Source of the DNA: Rhynchonema sp. JSB1_4
Lineage: Eukaryota > Nematoda > Chromadorea > Monhysterida > Xyalidae
Assembly: GCA_030248065.1 (NCBI GenBank)
Contig: JASAMV010008211.1
Span: 23,343 to 87,342, forward strand
Direction of reading: 5' to 3'
Length of the DNA: 64,000 bases
Shown here: in pieces, positions 1-21,100 of the stretch
Layout: the number at the start of each line of letters is the position of its first letter
How positions within the stretch are numbered: the first letter of the stretch is position 1
Position numbers and translations under genes: made by a program
Notes under the pieces: generated by a model
The model's input: only the letters and a program-made list of their open reading frames with translations
What the model was told of the DNA's origin: nothing
Database searches by the model: none

Positions 1-187
1 AGATAGAAATATTTTTTGGTAGGCTTAATTTCAAGCTTGGGCTTCAGTCGAAGACCTGTCTACGGAAAGAAAAAGTCCAAGAAAAGTTCAGTTCGAGATC
101 ACGGCTGGGTTTGAACCCGGATGCTCTTCGTAAAATACTTTGTCCGTTCTTGGGATCTCGGGATGCACGCTGGACCAGACGGTTGAT
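1..187. other. No gene seen at left edge
   Basis: No exon-like reading frame was found. Around 105-125 a GGTTCAAACC-type box on the minus strand resembles a tRNA B box, but no A box or cloverleaf accompanies it. Confidence 0.4.
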
Positions 188-915
188 GGAAGACTGATTA
201 CCATTGTAATCAGTACACCCTGCAGAGGCTCTGGGGGGAAGACTGATTACAAATTAAACGCCATAATCAGCCTTCCCCCCAAGGCCCAATCTCAGGAAGG
301 CTGATTACGCATGTTGTAGCATGCATGTAATCAGCCTTCCTGGGTTGGGCAGCTGGGGGGAAGACTGATTACGCTGTCGCTGACTGAATTACGCGGAACG
401 CGCGTATGGCCGGTGTGGGGTGAAGCACGAGCTGGTGTTGGGACCTGGTCCCAATTGAATGCAGCAGTAATTAGTAAATAGCAGTTGGGCACTAATGTTT
501 CACGTCATTGACTGTCTCGAGTTTGTAGCGTCTGTGATATTTCACTTGGCTAAGGCTTAGGCTTAGGCTTAATCTGGCACAACTTTCCATTTTTATGATT
601 AGGCTCCGTCCAGCCTAAGCCAAATGAAACATTGCAGGTGTGCAAAAACAGCCAGGTAGTCATTGACGTGAAACATCACACGCGGTCGTTCCACCGGACC
701 AGATCACTGGGAACGAACTGTCCCACAACCGATTCGGGTTTGTTTATCCGTTTTATTTTTCAATCAGTAATCAGTCTTCCCCCAGCGCAGCTGAGTCGGG
801 TTTATCAGCTTTATCCGGGTTATTTGTAATCAGTCTTCCCCCCAGCGCAAGGGGAGTCGGGTTTATCAGGTTTATCAGCTTTATCCGTTTTATTTATAAT
901 CAGTCTTCCCGGCAC
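188..915. repeat. Dispersed repeats with GTAATCAGTCTTCC ends
   Basis: The motif GGAAGACTGATTAC or its reverse complement occurs repeatedly between 188 and 375, mostly in inverted pairs. At 763-915 a unit of about 70 bp containing GTAATCAGTCTTCCCCCC and GTCGGGTTTATCAG is tandemly repeated. GGCTTAGGCTTAGGCTTA lies near 553-571 with an inverted CAGCCTAAGCC near 610. The recurrent identical ends suggest short non-autonomous DNA elements. No coding content was seen. Confidence 0.6.
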
Positions 916-978
916 GGACCAGACCGGACTTTTGTAAGAAGTTCCATTCTCTTTCTGAAATTCGCCTAAGACCATGGA

Positions 979-1764
979 CCAGAGGTGGGAATCGGGCCGG
1001 GTTACCTCGGCCCGGCCCGGCCCGACGAGGTCCTGGGGTCGGCCCGGCCCATCCCGGCCCGAATTTGGGCCGGGAAGTCCGGCCCGGCCCGGCCCGGCCC
1101 GACTTAGAAAAAAGTCGGCCCGGCCCGATTTTTTTCGGCCCGACTTTCTGATGATATTTTCAAGAAAATTTTTTGGTGCAAAAATTTCAGTTTTTTGTTT
1201 AAGACAGTTTGCCAGAGAAAATCGACCACCTGACATACGAGTTTGAGGCAAAATAAGCGATTTTGAGTTTTAGGCGTGAAATTAGGGCACTTGGTGAGTT
1301 ACTTACGCTCACCGATTTTTTCGCTCCAGTTCGGCTCATTTCTGCACTTATGGGCATTTTTGTGATTTTCACCTTCGCACTCATTTACACTCTGACCACA
1401 AAAATTGAAATCGCCATAACTTGAGCTAGCGTGAACCGTTTTAAAAAATTTAAAAAGTGTTGTAATTCTGCGGCCCGTTTCCGATCTCTGCCGGGCCGCG
1501 ATTTTGGGCTTTTGGCTCGGGCCGATCAGTATTGTCTATCTGACGACTTTTTCATGGAAAACAATGAATTTTCAACCAAAAAAACAGATTCAAAAATCGC
1601 AAAAATTATGACAAAAATTGGGTTGAAATCTGAGCCGGGCGGCCGGGCCGGAGATTTGGGGGTTCGGGCCGGGCCGGGCCGGAAATTTGGGGGTTCGGGT
1701 CGGGCCGGGCCGGGGATTTGGGGGCTCGGGCCGGGCCGGGCCGGGTTTGGATTGCGACCTCTGA
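979..1764. mobile_element. GGGCC-repeat element, copy 1
   Basis: The left end reads CAGAGGTGGGAATCGGGCC and the right end GATTGCGACCTCTG, forming imperfect inverted termini. Just inside both ends are runs of the pentamer GGGCC/CCCGG. The interior near 1526-1640 matches the interior of the copy at 25.4-26.2 kb (shared TATTGTCTATCTGACGACTT and GACAAAAATTGGGTT blocks). No transposase frame is present, so it is non-autonomous. Its right end lies 40 bp from the MCCC1 start codon. Confidence 0.7.
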
Positions 1765-1803
1765 TTTGCACTTTCAGCAGACGCCATTGAACACAACGTC
1801 AAA

Positions 1804-10868
<9,065 letters not shown>

Positions 10869-11461
10869 TCATTATCGACTATAAGTTGGCTGTCGGACAT
10901 TTGTGTGTTTATGTATGTTTCAGTGTTCTATGGTGTGATGTAGTATGGTGCGTTTTATTAATTTTGATTTGGTTTAAGGTAGAATTTAGTTGGGTCGCGA
11001 ACCACCGACCATTCTGGTCGCTAACAAACTGTTATAGTTGAGCGCAACCAACGCGAGTTGACGTTATCTAGGTTGATCGTATATTTATTCTTGGTTCCAG
11101 TTGGTCAATTTTGCTCAATAGTCATATATTCAGTGAACAATAATATCATTTGATGTTGTGGTCATGAGCCGCATTGTAGTGTAGACAGTCGGTTAGGTCG
11201 TTGTGTGTCAGTCAATCCACGCTGCCAATGCCAATGATATACGAGTGATTTCAAATTTATATTCGTTGTAAAATTGTGATTTTGTAAAGATCTTTATTTC
11301 ATTACGATTCTGTTGATTTTCGATTTCCGAAGAACATTGAAGAAATCCAAGTTATAGGTATGAACGAAAGTTATTGAGATCGTGAAACATTTTCACAACA
11401 CGGCAGTGAAATATTACAAGAACACGTTGAAACAATGTCGTTAGGGAGAAAGTAGCACCGT
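10869..11461. other. Convergent intergenic gap between MCCC1 and POLE2
   Basis: Both genes end into this 0.6-kb AT-rich gap. No exon-like frame, tRNA or repeat was recognised. It should hold the 3' untranslated ends of both transcripts. An AATAAA overlaps the POLE2 stop codon, too close to the stop to be assigned with confidence as its poly(A) signal. Confidence 0.5.
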
Positions 11462-14400
11462 TTATTCGTCTTGTATCCTACTGTTATCGACGTCCTTCGT
11501 TGCTGGGAAGTACACTTGGAACGAATAGTTGTTGTTCGAAAACGAACTCTGTAACAACAAATTACTGCTTGGGTTTCACAGCGCAATGAAACAGTAAAAT
11601 TGTATTCGACCAAATAACCGCACCGTGCAAGTGATCGTACAATCGAACTGGCGTTGCGTGAATGTTTCGAACGAATCGGCCAACACGACCAAGTCCGGTA
11701 GTGGGTACAAACGCAGACAGTGGTCGTAGTCCCAGTAGACGGGCGAGACGTGCAGCGGTAGTGGCGTGAGATGGCCTTGCGCACACAACGACTTGCATAA
11801 CTGGAATACATGGAGCAATGGAAGATAACAGGCGGCCGAGGTCAACGATTGCAGATTTTGTGGGGTTGTGTTGTCTCAGACTTTGCTTTGGTTTACACTG
11901 GTAACGATGTACATACACGGCACCCTGATACAGTCGATAACCCGCAACGTTGTCTATTATCGTCGAACAAGCCCGTTTGGGTGAAGACCGGACCGGCGCG
12001 ATTGACAGTCAATGCGGTCAACCACATCATACAAATGTGCACTACAAAAAAGGGCAGACTGTTCGTACGTGATGCGGTATGTCCTTGTGTTGTGACGGCA
12101 TTTGCACACAATTGCGACACATCTTCTCGGTCAAGTCCTCACGGAACACGATAATCTCCTGCGAACAATACCGCAGACGACAGGGATTGGACACGAAATG
12201 ACAGTTGGGCACACGCTCGTTCAGCACAGACACCATCGATGGGCACAGGGGAGCTCTGCAATTAACGACCAATGATACCATTCGAACCTGTCCGTCCGGT
12301 TACCCGTTCTGAATAGTTCTCACAGACCAATGGTGTACCAGGTCGTCGTCAGTGCGCATTTCAAAATGACCGCTGATAATGTCCATGGCGTGAATCGCCT
12401 GAGCGGCCGTATCAACATCTCATTGAATTACGAAGGCTGATCAGCAAATTTTACACTTATGGCTCAACGCGGTGGTAGACTACCTCTTATTTGACACCAG
12501 CTAGTTTCGTTCACAACTTGTGATTTGTTATTGATCCAGTTCATTATATAATATAACGCTTGGTTTCCTATGCGCTGCTCGAAAACCGTTTTTGGTTCTA
12601 ATGCTTCCTCCGTTGTCCACAATACGAGAGAGAGGCCGGAACTACACCAAATAGTGTCAACAATGGGGATCGGGCAATGTCGGCTGTCGGCACCCAAAAA
12701 AGCGGTGTCGGCTACCCTCAGGTGTCGGTTTCTTTTACCCAAATGTACCACCAAGGCATAGAAAGCATTGTTTCGGGGCTGAGTTTCTTCAAATAACCAA
12801 TGAATTGAATAAACTGAGCCAAAAATTTGCATAAAATGAGCAAACTTTGCCTGTTTTTAGTCGAAAAAATGCGATGTCGGGTACGGGTATTTTTTTAACT
12901 GTCCGCCGGTGTCTGCTTTTATTTTCAAACGTCGGATGTCGCTTTTTTGACACTGTAGGTGTCGGATGCAGGGTACCCTCCGGATCCCGATCCCCAGCCA
13001 ACAATAGTGGTAGTGAAACATCACCTTGGCAGCACATCACTGGCAGGCACGTCCTGTGCACCGGGCACAAACACAAACTGGCATTGGTCACGAAGGTACG
13101 GGAATTCACAGATGAGATTAGCAAGATTGCGGAAACCGTCTGTAATTGAGAAGTAGTCTTAGTTACTCCAAGTAGCCATCAATCCAAACGTGGTTTGGAT
13201 GAAATGTTGAAGCTTTGGACTGACCCAGAAGAATTAAACCGAATTAGAGCCCCTGGGAGCCTTAAACTGCAAAATTTTTTAGTTAAAGCACCCGAGGGTT
13301 CTGTTCGGACGTTTTGATAAAAATCGAAGCAGAATAAGGCCAACCTTTCAGCATTTTGTACTGTTGCACGCCGTGCGGTGTCGAACAGAAATTGCCACTG
13401 AACACGAAACAAACGGGCAGAATCGATGAGAAACCCTCGAACATTCGACGTAGTTTGGTTAGAACCTGGAAGTTATCCAAGTAAAATTAATTGATCATTT
13501 AAGAGCCATTTAAAGGTCATACGTTTGTCATCTTCTCTCGTGTTTGTGTGTGCGTGCGATATGCGAAATAAAACTGAACTGAACTGAGCAGAAGAGTATT
13601 TTCAAATCAGGATAGGCAAATTCTCGACATACACAAAGGCGTTGGTGACAGAAATGTTTGAAAATGTTGGTAATTGGTAAATGTTGGAAATGTAGGTCAT
13701 AAATTGTTAAAATGCTGACGCCACACGATTTCAGAACAAAAATCATACACAACACCACTCAAAAAGTCATGTTCCTTCTTCTAACAGAAATCAGAATCAT
13801 AGCACAAAACTAACGACGAAAAACTGCAGGGCAGCGTTACGAGCCGCTCTTGCTTCACATACCTCAATTTTATCGAGAAACACCTCAGTCACAAACACCA
13901 TCACAGCGTTCGAGTTTTCCAGCTCCAAATGTTGCATTTTGACGCTGCTTTTGGCCGACTGTTTCAAATTGCCGCCAAAAACATTCATGCTGCCGAAATA
14001 CGTGCGAGAATCTGTGAAGTTGGTTTTTTTTAGGATTTTTGATGAGTTGATTAGCTGTGTTGATTTATGTTTTACATTCTTTCTGGCACCACTCGCATAA
14101 CGTGCAATGCTTACATTACAAAAAAATCAGAGCCTTAAAAACCAAAAACTCAACCCCCAAGTCCTCCAAACGCACTGGTGGCCTTTTCGACCGGCGGGTG
14201 ACCAATAGCACTTGCGTACAGTATTCGGCTGGCGTATCGGCCCTCAACCAAAATCACACAATTTTCGGTGAACAGACCGTTGTGAAACGCTGCCGAGCTC
14301 AGATCTAGCTCGATCGAGCCGGTCGGGTCTTCCAGGTGGAACTTACCCTGAAAATCGGGACATTGCCTTGAAAACTCAGGGCAGATTGTTGCAATGTGGT

Positions 14401-16054
14401 GTGTGACTAACAGCTTGCATTTGTGACAGCAGCCCAAACACAATGACTTGATCAATATGACCGGCCGAACCAAGGAGCTCCTCAACGCGACGTAACTGCA
14501 AAATACAGTTTTTCTTCAAATTTATAGCGGCAGAAAAGACGAAATCATTTTTGGAAACCTTGAATTTCGTGTTGTCTTCATTCCGATCGCTTGCCGCGGC
14601 CGGACCAAAGACCTCGTGGCGCTCAGTCCGCTAAGAATAAGATACTGCAATAGTTTGAGTTACAACAAACAATGCATCCTTCGAATGGCTATACCTGTAG
14701 CACGATTGAGTAGCGATTCTTGAACAGATTAGTTTTCGAGTCACTTTTGGCGAACAATGATGGTTTCGGCAAACCGAGCACGTTTCGACTGAAAACAAGT
14801 TAGTTTTGAGTGCTACATTCACACATATTCTTTTCCAAATATTTTTCCGGCACTTAGGGATACTAATAATGGTCCGAAAAATGCACTTGGAGCTTAAAAA
14901 ATACTCATTTGAACTGTTTAGCACCGATTTACAGTGGTTTCGACAACATTATGGCCTTCCAACGACCTTTGAAAATTTATCAGAAATGTCGGAAAAAACC
15001 GTTTTTCCAAAAATTGCCAGTCGGAAAATCTTCGGAAAAAAATAAAAACGTATTTTCCAGGCCTCAGAAAAAACGGTTTTTTGGAAAAACGTTTTTTCCG
15101 CTCCGCAAGTACAGTCTGGTACACCGTATGCATGTGTCAGTCACGCAAAACAATGCTGCACGATCACAATTTGAAATCATCAACTCACGGCACAAGTTTC
15201 TTTCGGTCCGGCGCCCACTCATATTCCGTCGCTGAGAAAACATTGATCACTTCAAACGCTTCTTCGCTGCAAAACACAAGAAACTGAATCCACGTGATTT
15301 TCGGGATTTGGCGTGCCAATCCACCATCATAGAGCAATTCAACCACATCCCTGAAACTCACGCGTCATTCTCTTGTTGACTGCATTCCTGTATGGCGCGT
15401 CTCATGTGATTCGTATCAACAACGGCAGAGTCCACTGCAAAATCAGACAGGTTTTAGATTTGGATACGATTGTATATTCGTTTCTCCTTCGTAATTGCAG
15501 TTCTGTCTGAGAAAGCAGACCAGTTCAGTTTTCGACCAGCGCTTGCTTCATTCATACAACCAACAGAACATTTGCTCAGTGTCATGATATGCTAAAATAA
15601 CTGAGATAAAAGCGGGTGGTTGCCGAACAATAAAAGAATTACAACCTTTGTCAATGATCTAACAAAAATGCGTGACGCGAGTTTTGCTCGCCTCCAGCAA
15701 TATTCAGTTCGCAAAGGAAACTCACAAGACTGATTCTGCACATTGGCCAATAATCTGGTCAGCCACGTCATACGCTGTTGTGCGTCAACATCACTCAGTT
15801 GATCAGACAGATAACGCGCTGCGTCACTCAAATTTGGGTTGGGATATGAAGCACGATAAAATGTGTAAAACAGAACAGCAATGTAGTAATGACGTGCTAC
15901 ACAACAATTGAATGCGTTGCGCGCCACAGATAGATAAAAATACCATAGAGACCACAGTAGATTACTCAGCAGGTGACCAGAAGTCTCCCACTCACGGTTT
16001 CAGCGTGTAACCATGCATTTTGAACGTTGACTGCAATTCACTGCGCGATGTCAT
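11462..16054 (-). CDS. POLE2: DNA polymerase epsilon subunit 2 (B subunit)
   Basis: Non-catalytic B subunit of the leading-strand polymerase epsilon, nuclear, with an OB fold and an inactive phosphodiesterase domain (family knowledge). Exons on the minus strand: 15996-16054, 15726-15826, 15362-15434, 15189-15266, 14695-14788, 14559-14630, 14412-14495, 14176-14347, 13863-14011, 13345-13465, 13025-13139, 12069-12255, 11624-11800, 11462-11548. Phases agree at all 13 junctions and give 522 residues, against 527 in human. Diagnostic blocks: RTERHEVFGP, LLSQMQAGKFHLEDPTG across exons 7/8, SRTYFGSMNVFGG, CFVFSGNF, CQFVFVPGAQD, NPCRLRYCSQEIIVFRED, QGHLTPLPLHVSPVYWDYD, and the tail YSFQVYFPATKDVDNSRIQDE shortened here to FQVYFPATKDVDNS. 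The first exon encodes a short leader ending STFKMHGYTLK. SNRPC lies 465 bp upstream on the same strand. Confidence 0.95.
12570..12990. repeat. GGTGTCGG-rich repeat in POLE2 intron 11
   Basis: The words GTGTCGG and TGTCGGAT recur between 12650 and 12965, spaced irregularly, and GGGTACCCTCCGGATCCCGA marks one side. It fills the middle of intron 11 (12256-13024). It is probably a degenerate transposon; no coding signal was seen. Confidence 0.4.
14840..15130. repeat. AAAAACGGTTTTTT-type repeat in POLE2 intron 4
   Basis: Interrupted A/T runs alternate with CCG or CGG (AAAACCGTTTTTCC, AAAAAACGGTTTTTTGG). The same style of sequence occurs near 27110-27170. It is probably a dispersed element with internal inverted symmetry and shows no coding signal. 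Confidence 0.35.
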
Positions 16055-16519
16055 TGTGCAGAATTGTCAGAGGCCGATCTTGAAGAAATATAATTTTAAA
16101 ACTTTGTTGTAATTAAGCTACTATATGAAACAGAAGTGTAAGTAGAAACTGTGGATAGAACCACGATACACGATAGAACCGAAAATGTCCGTTGATTTTA
16201 TTTTTTTATTTTCCACACGAAAACACAAAGCAGCACAAAATACGCGTATCGTTTAGCAACACACACAAAAATAATGATAGCTGTGTTGTTTCTAATTGAT
16301 GAGTGATGACTCGGAAAAAACAAGAGTGAACAGCAAAACAAGAAAGTCACAAGAGTAACCTGAATTAATTACACATTCATTGTGGGCATATGGGTCCTGA
16401 AGTATCGAGACTGAGCGAAGGTATGTCTAGGACATGCACCCCAATAAAACACCATTCATACATGCCCTCGTTGCTGATATCGTTCCCATCTTGCCCACAC
16501 CCCTTCCCACATTTCCCAA
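16055..16519. other. SNRPC-POLE2 spacer
   Basis: This is a 465-bp AT-rich spacer between two genes on the same strand. No exon, repeat or RNA gene was recognised. It must hold the 3' end of SNRPC and the 5' end of POLE2. Confidence 0.4.
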
Positions 16520-17639
16520 TCACTCAACCGACGGAGGCAATCCACCGGGTGGTGGCCCCATAGGTGGTCTGTGCATCATCGGTGGCGGTCGCATTCCCGG
16601 GGGCATGCCAAACGGGGGGAAGCCGGGCATCGGCGGCATTCCCATTGGAGGCATACCCATCGGTGGACCACGCGGGGGCATCATGCCCGGAGGGGGAATC
16701 ATCACGCCGCCCGGGGGACGCACCATGCCCGCAAGGGGGTTGTTCGTGATCTTGCCCTCTTTGAAGGCTTTGGCTGAAAAGATGGGTTCATTGGTGAGGG
16801 AACCGCTTGGACGGATACCTATGGTGTGACAAAAAATGTTTCGACCAGGGCATGAATAACGAAGCGATGACAAAACAAACAATTTTGAAACGATGAAATT
16901 ACCGCTAAAAAACACCGCGATCGAACATGATCTGGAACATGATTAGCAACTGGAAGAAACATTACAAGGGGACAGCACAAACAGGTTTTCTGCGCCGATC
17001 TTTGTCTGTGGTCGAGACCGAGAGTAACTTTTCTTTGGAACACGTATTTGCATCACATGGGCAGGCACTGCAAGTGAAAAGCAGCGCAACGCATGTAACA
17101 AATGTTGTGAATAGCATGTTTTCCACAGTCGGTTACACGTTTACAAGCCATCAAACATCAGGTATTACAAAATAGTTGGATACTTACCAGTGGCATCAAC
17201 GAGTTTCTGTGCTTGTTCCTCCATCCAATTCTGGTAGAACATTCGAACGCAGTCTTTGTGCTTACGACCGCCATTGTGCGTTTTACGAACCGATGGCTGC
17301 AAGGCGACACACATGCAAGTCACTTGATTGCGTCGATGTTTCAATCACTGGCATGATTGAAAACCAATACGAAAGTAACAGTGGACGATATAAGCATTAT
17401 CATGTATAAATATCAACGTTTGTGATCAACTTGAACGCGGATCCAAAGCACTATCAGAAAATCTCAAGGTACAAAGGATTAAGCGCGCGAAAAAGGAACC
17501 ACCTTGCAACCAGTGTCAAATGTTATAACGATAAATAGACATAAAAATGGCTCCATAATAATGGTAGCCTCTGATCGCGCAAACTAACCGAATCGTGTGT
17601 CAGATATGTATCGCAATAATCGCAGAAGTACTTCGGCAT
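16520..17639 (-). CDS. SNRPC: U1 small nuclear ribonucleoprotein C
   Basis: U1-C stabilises pairing of U1 snRNA with 5' splice sites and works in the nucleus (family knowledge). Three minus-strand exons, 17589-17639, 17188-17296 and 16520-16818, join in phase to 152 residues, close to the usual length of about 140-160. Exon 1 encodes [17 protein letters not shown], the invariant family start. With exon 2 ([15 protein letters not shown]) it completes the single U1-C-type C2H2 zinc finger. Exon 2 continues with [19 protein letters not shown]. Exon 3 is the Pro/Met/Gly-rich tail, with repeats such as [12 protein letters not shown]. It sits between NDST and POLE2 on the same strand, 507 bp and 465 bp away, which could reflect an operon. 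Confidence 0.96.
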
Positions 17640-18146
17640 GATTTCAATGCACTTGGCCGTGAATTGCGAATATCTGCAGATAGACACAAATCCTAGTGAA
17701 AATTAGACTTGGAACAAAACGTCACTGAGCAACAAGTACCTCACAAATAACTATGTGAGTTGGGATAATCAAACCCAGAACTAAATGACGAGATGCATAA
17801 AATTGATCAATGCCTGTTTATTCGGAAAGCACACTCAAATTGTGCACATTAGCACCACAAAATGCATGGTAAATTGTGAAATGGCAACGGGGTTCACAGA
17901 ACCCAATAATAGTTGAGATCCATTTTGCACATTCATCCGTATGAGAAGCACACCAGACCTACACGCATAAAATATGGCAAATTCTTGTAAAACAATTGTG
18001 CAAGTAGAAGCACACGGGTTGAAATTTGATACAAAATTTGTTACTGCAAGCTGTCGCATCCATTCGTATACTACGTATATTTTGCAAAAACTTTGCTAAA
18101 AGAACGCGATCACCAAATTATACATGCAAACCAAAATCAAAAATAT
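17640..18146. other. NDST-SNRPC spacer
   Basis: A 507-bp spacer between co-oriented genes. It is AT-rich, with no repeat, RNA gene or convincing exon. Confidence 0.4.
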
Positions 18147-21100
18147 TCACATCTGAACATTTTCCAACTCGTTTTTCAACCAGTCAGGTATGGGCCTGGC
18201 AATTCGAGTCAACAACTTATACAAGGCCACATTGTGGGGTTGATAGAGCTGTGACAGAGCTGTGCGAGCGTCAGCACTGATTGGTTCGTATTTTCGACCT
18301 TTGCTTGCTCCGAGACATTTAGTATTCTCGCGACGATTGTCCACCTCGCTGATCATTGACACACAATAGTGGCCTTTGCGCTCGTTGAATCTACGAATTT
18401 TTTGTCCTTGTTGGTTTATTGAACGTGTCAGGGTATTTCTAATTGTAGAATAGCCGTGATTGTGTTAACCAGGAAGGAATTCAAACGTTGACGATGATTC
18501 CAAAAAACAAGTTCATAAAATAAACCAACCTTAGCAGCGATTTATAATCCAACACTTCAGCCAGCCCCAAGAACTTCTGTACCGAATCCAGCACAAGGGC
18601 AGGGTTGGACCGCAAATCATCGCCATCGACAATCAAAATCTGAAATGTGGAAAAAATGCTTGGTAATGTTAGCAGGTTTGGACAGCATTATCGCCCGAAA
18701 CAAACAGCTCTATTTATTGATCGAAAATTCAATGAACAATCATTCAAACATCCTCCATCCACTCCATCGATCACAGCGCGAAAAGTAATAGAAAACTTAC
18801 ATCGCTGAGAGTTATTTGGCACCGACAATGCGGCCGTTCCGTTCACAATCGTAATAATACAAAAGCGCGATAATGAAAAAGCCACATGCGGCGTGGGTGA
18901 CCACCCCACTACCGAAATTATTATGAAAAGTCGGCGGACACCCTATGCCCCCTCCCACAAAGAATATTCGCTGTATTGTTGAGCAGCTATGGAAAATGAT
19001 CGGTCACAGAAAACACGGCGAACTACGAAAAGAAACCAGAGCCAATCGCACCTGTCCTGCACTGAAATACTCCAACCATCGTTCAATATGGTGCGCGTAC
19101 TTGCCGGGATTCACACAGCGTTGATGCAAATGCCACAAATCCTGCTGCGCACTGTCCGTCGCTTGCACAACATCGATAAATGCGTACGAACTGGCAATTG
19201 GGTGATGTTTCGCGCGTTGGTGCTGCAAGGCGGGTATGCAGGTGTCAGCAATGATTGCCGCTTTACGGTTACGGTGGAATGATCAGGGGTGGAACCATTC
19301 ATTTTCTCATTTTTCACCATTCTCACCTCATTTTCAATGATTGTAGAGAATATTCACGTGATGCCATGATGGTAACGAACGGCAGATTAGCGAACAAAAT
19401 CCTTTGAACAATAGTCTCCCCAATTCACGACAATATGTACTGTAAATCTTCACAAATCAAAAAACTCACGCCATCTCTCGACAAACAAACAAAAAACCCC
19501 AGGATCTGATTCAGCTCATCCAACAATTGTGTCGCAGCACTAAACACACCTGATACCACGAATACGCCCTATCGACTGGGTTTGTCAATATGACGATCAA
19601 CTTTACGTCAGGCAGCAGTGCGTTGACTTGACGGGGTGCGTCCTCCGAATCAAAGTAGGTCGCCGACTTTTCGAAAAAGAATGATCCAACAGATCCGTCA
19701 GTTTCCGTGTGTCCGACGTCGAAATGGTCCATGTACCTGCGTGATTATTTTCTGTTGTATCCGTTTTGTTTTCAGATGCATTTATTTTTTCAGTATGACC
19801 CACCACACCTTTCAATATATTTTTTGCCGGATGCAATCTATCAAAAGGCACTGTTTCAGTGAGGTTCTCTGCGCCCAACTCATATATGTAGATAGCTGTT
19901 TATCTGGCGCGAGAACGACACCAGTTTATGAACAAATAAAATCTCGAGCTAGACGGCAAAACACCAACCAGGCCAGTCCATTTCGATAGTTGTTGCTGCC
20001 AAAGAACTGCACCTCTTCAAACGTGCTGTTGCTTTCCAGACTCGGCACCAACATGGGATGCTGTGACATGAAGAAATGCAGAGCTGTCGAGCCTGGAAAT
20101 GGGAATAATTGCAATCCATTGTCTGTGAGAGCGACGAAGCTAACAAAAAATATTCAGTCACTCAACATGGTAGTGAACATTCCTCATGAAAAAATGGCTT
20201 GTCCCAATCGCGAAACTATCTTGAAAACTGAGTGACCGCTGATTTCTCACCCGTTTTCTGCGGTCCGATCACAATCGCTTGCGGCAGTCGACTGCAAGTT
20301 CTGTCCATTGACCAAATCGTGGAATGACGGGAGTCGAGACATGGATTCTGGCGAAGAAATGGAAATGTGAACTTGGATGAACGTGGGAAAAGGGCAAAAG
20401 TTTGTCATCAAAAATTTTTTCATCGGTTCGGTCAGGAAAGACCGATACCGGACCAATCATATGATCACGTCTGGCATGGCACCAATTAATCGACCACAAT
20501 AGATGTTCTCCATCTCAGATGCCATGATCATGACATACATGCTGTCATCAGCGATATCTAGCGAGCTTGTACAGTCGAAAAAGCGCTTGCAAAACAACTT
20601 GATTTCTGCTCAAAGTTCAACAAACCGTCCAAATCGGTTTCCGTTCATTCGGATAGGCGTCAAAGTACATTTTCGCCATTTCCATCGGCGTGGCACTGCG
20701 CAGCTTCAGATTCGTCCAACAGTTCACAAACTGGAACACTTGCTCAAACGTGTACAGCGCCAGACGATCGTGTGCGTAGTTGCCTTGATGAGTCATGAAC
20801 ACCAGAAACTGAAACATTAAAAAATAAATGGTGGTTGTTTGGATGAATTTCGAACTTGCAAAAAACACACCGGGTTGAACAGAAACGTTTGGAACAACTC
20901 TCCACCCAAGATTGATTCGTGCAGTTTCTCCGGCCCGCCAGGGTACAAATGCAACATTTGTGTGTGCGTCCACAGGCCGCAGGTCTGACGAGGCAGCACC
21001 TGGATATAGAAAATTAATAAAATATGCTGTTCACTTACCGATGCGTAAATTTAGCCAACATCATGATATGACAACTGCATTGTCATATAAACAGGAATCG

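Noticed and set aside
100..180. Possible tRNA with a GGTTCAAACC box on the minus strand
   Set aside because: No A box, no pairing acceptor or anticodon stem at the right distance.
820..1251. 143-codon minus-strand frame with Pro/Gly/Arg repeats
   Set aside because: Runs through the GGGCC arrays of a mobile element; repeats of a pentamer stay open in several frames.
16434..16829. 131-codon Gly-rich plus-strand frame
   Set aside because: Antisense of the Pro/Met-rich SNRPC exon 3; the composition is a mirror of that exon.
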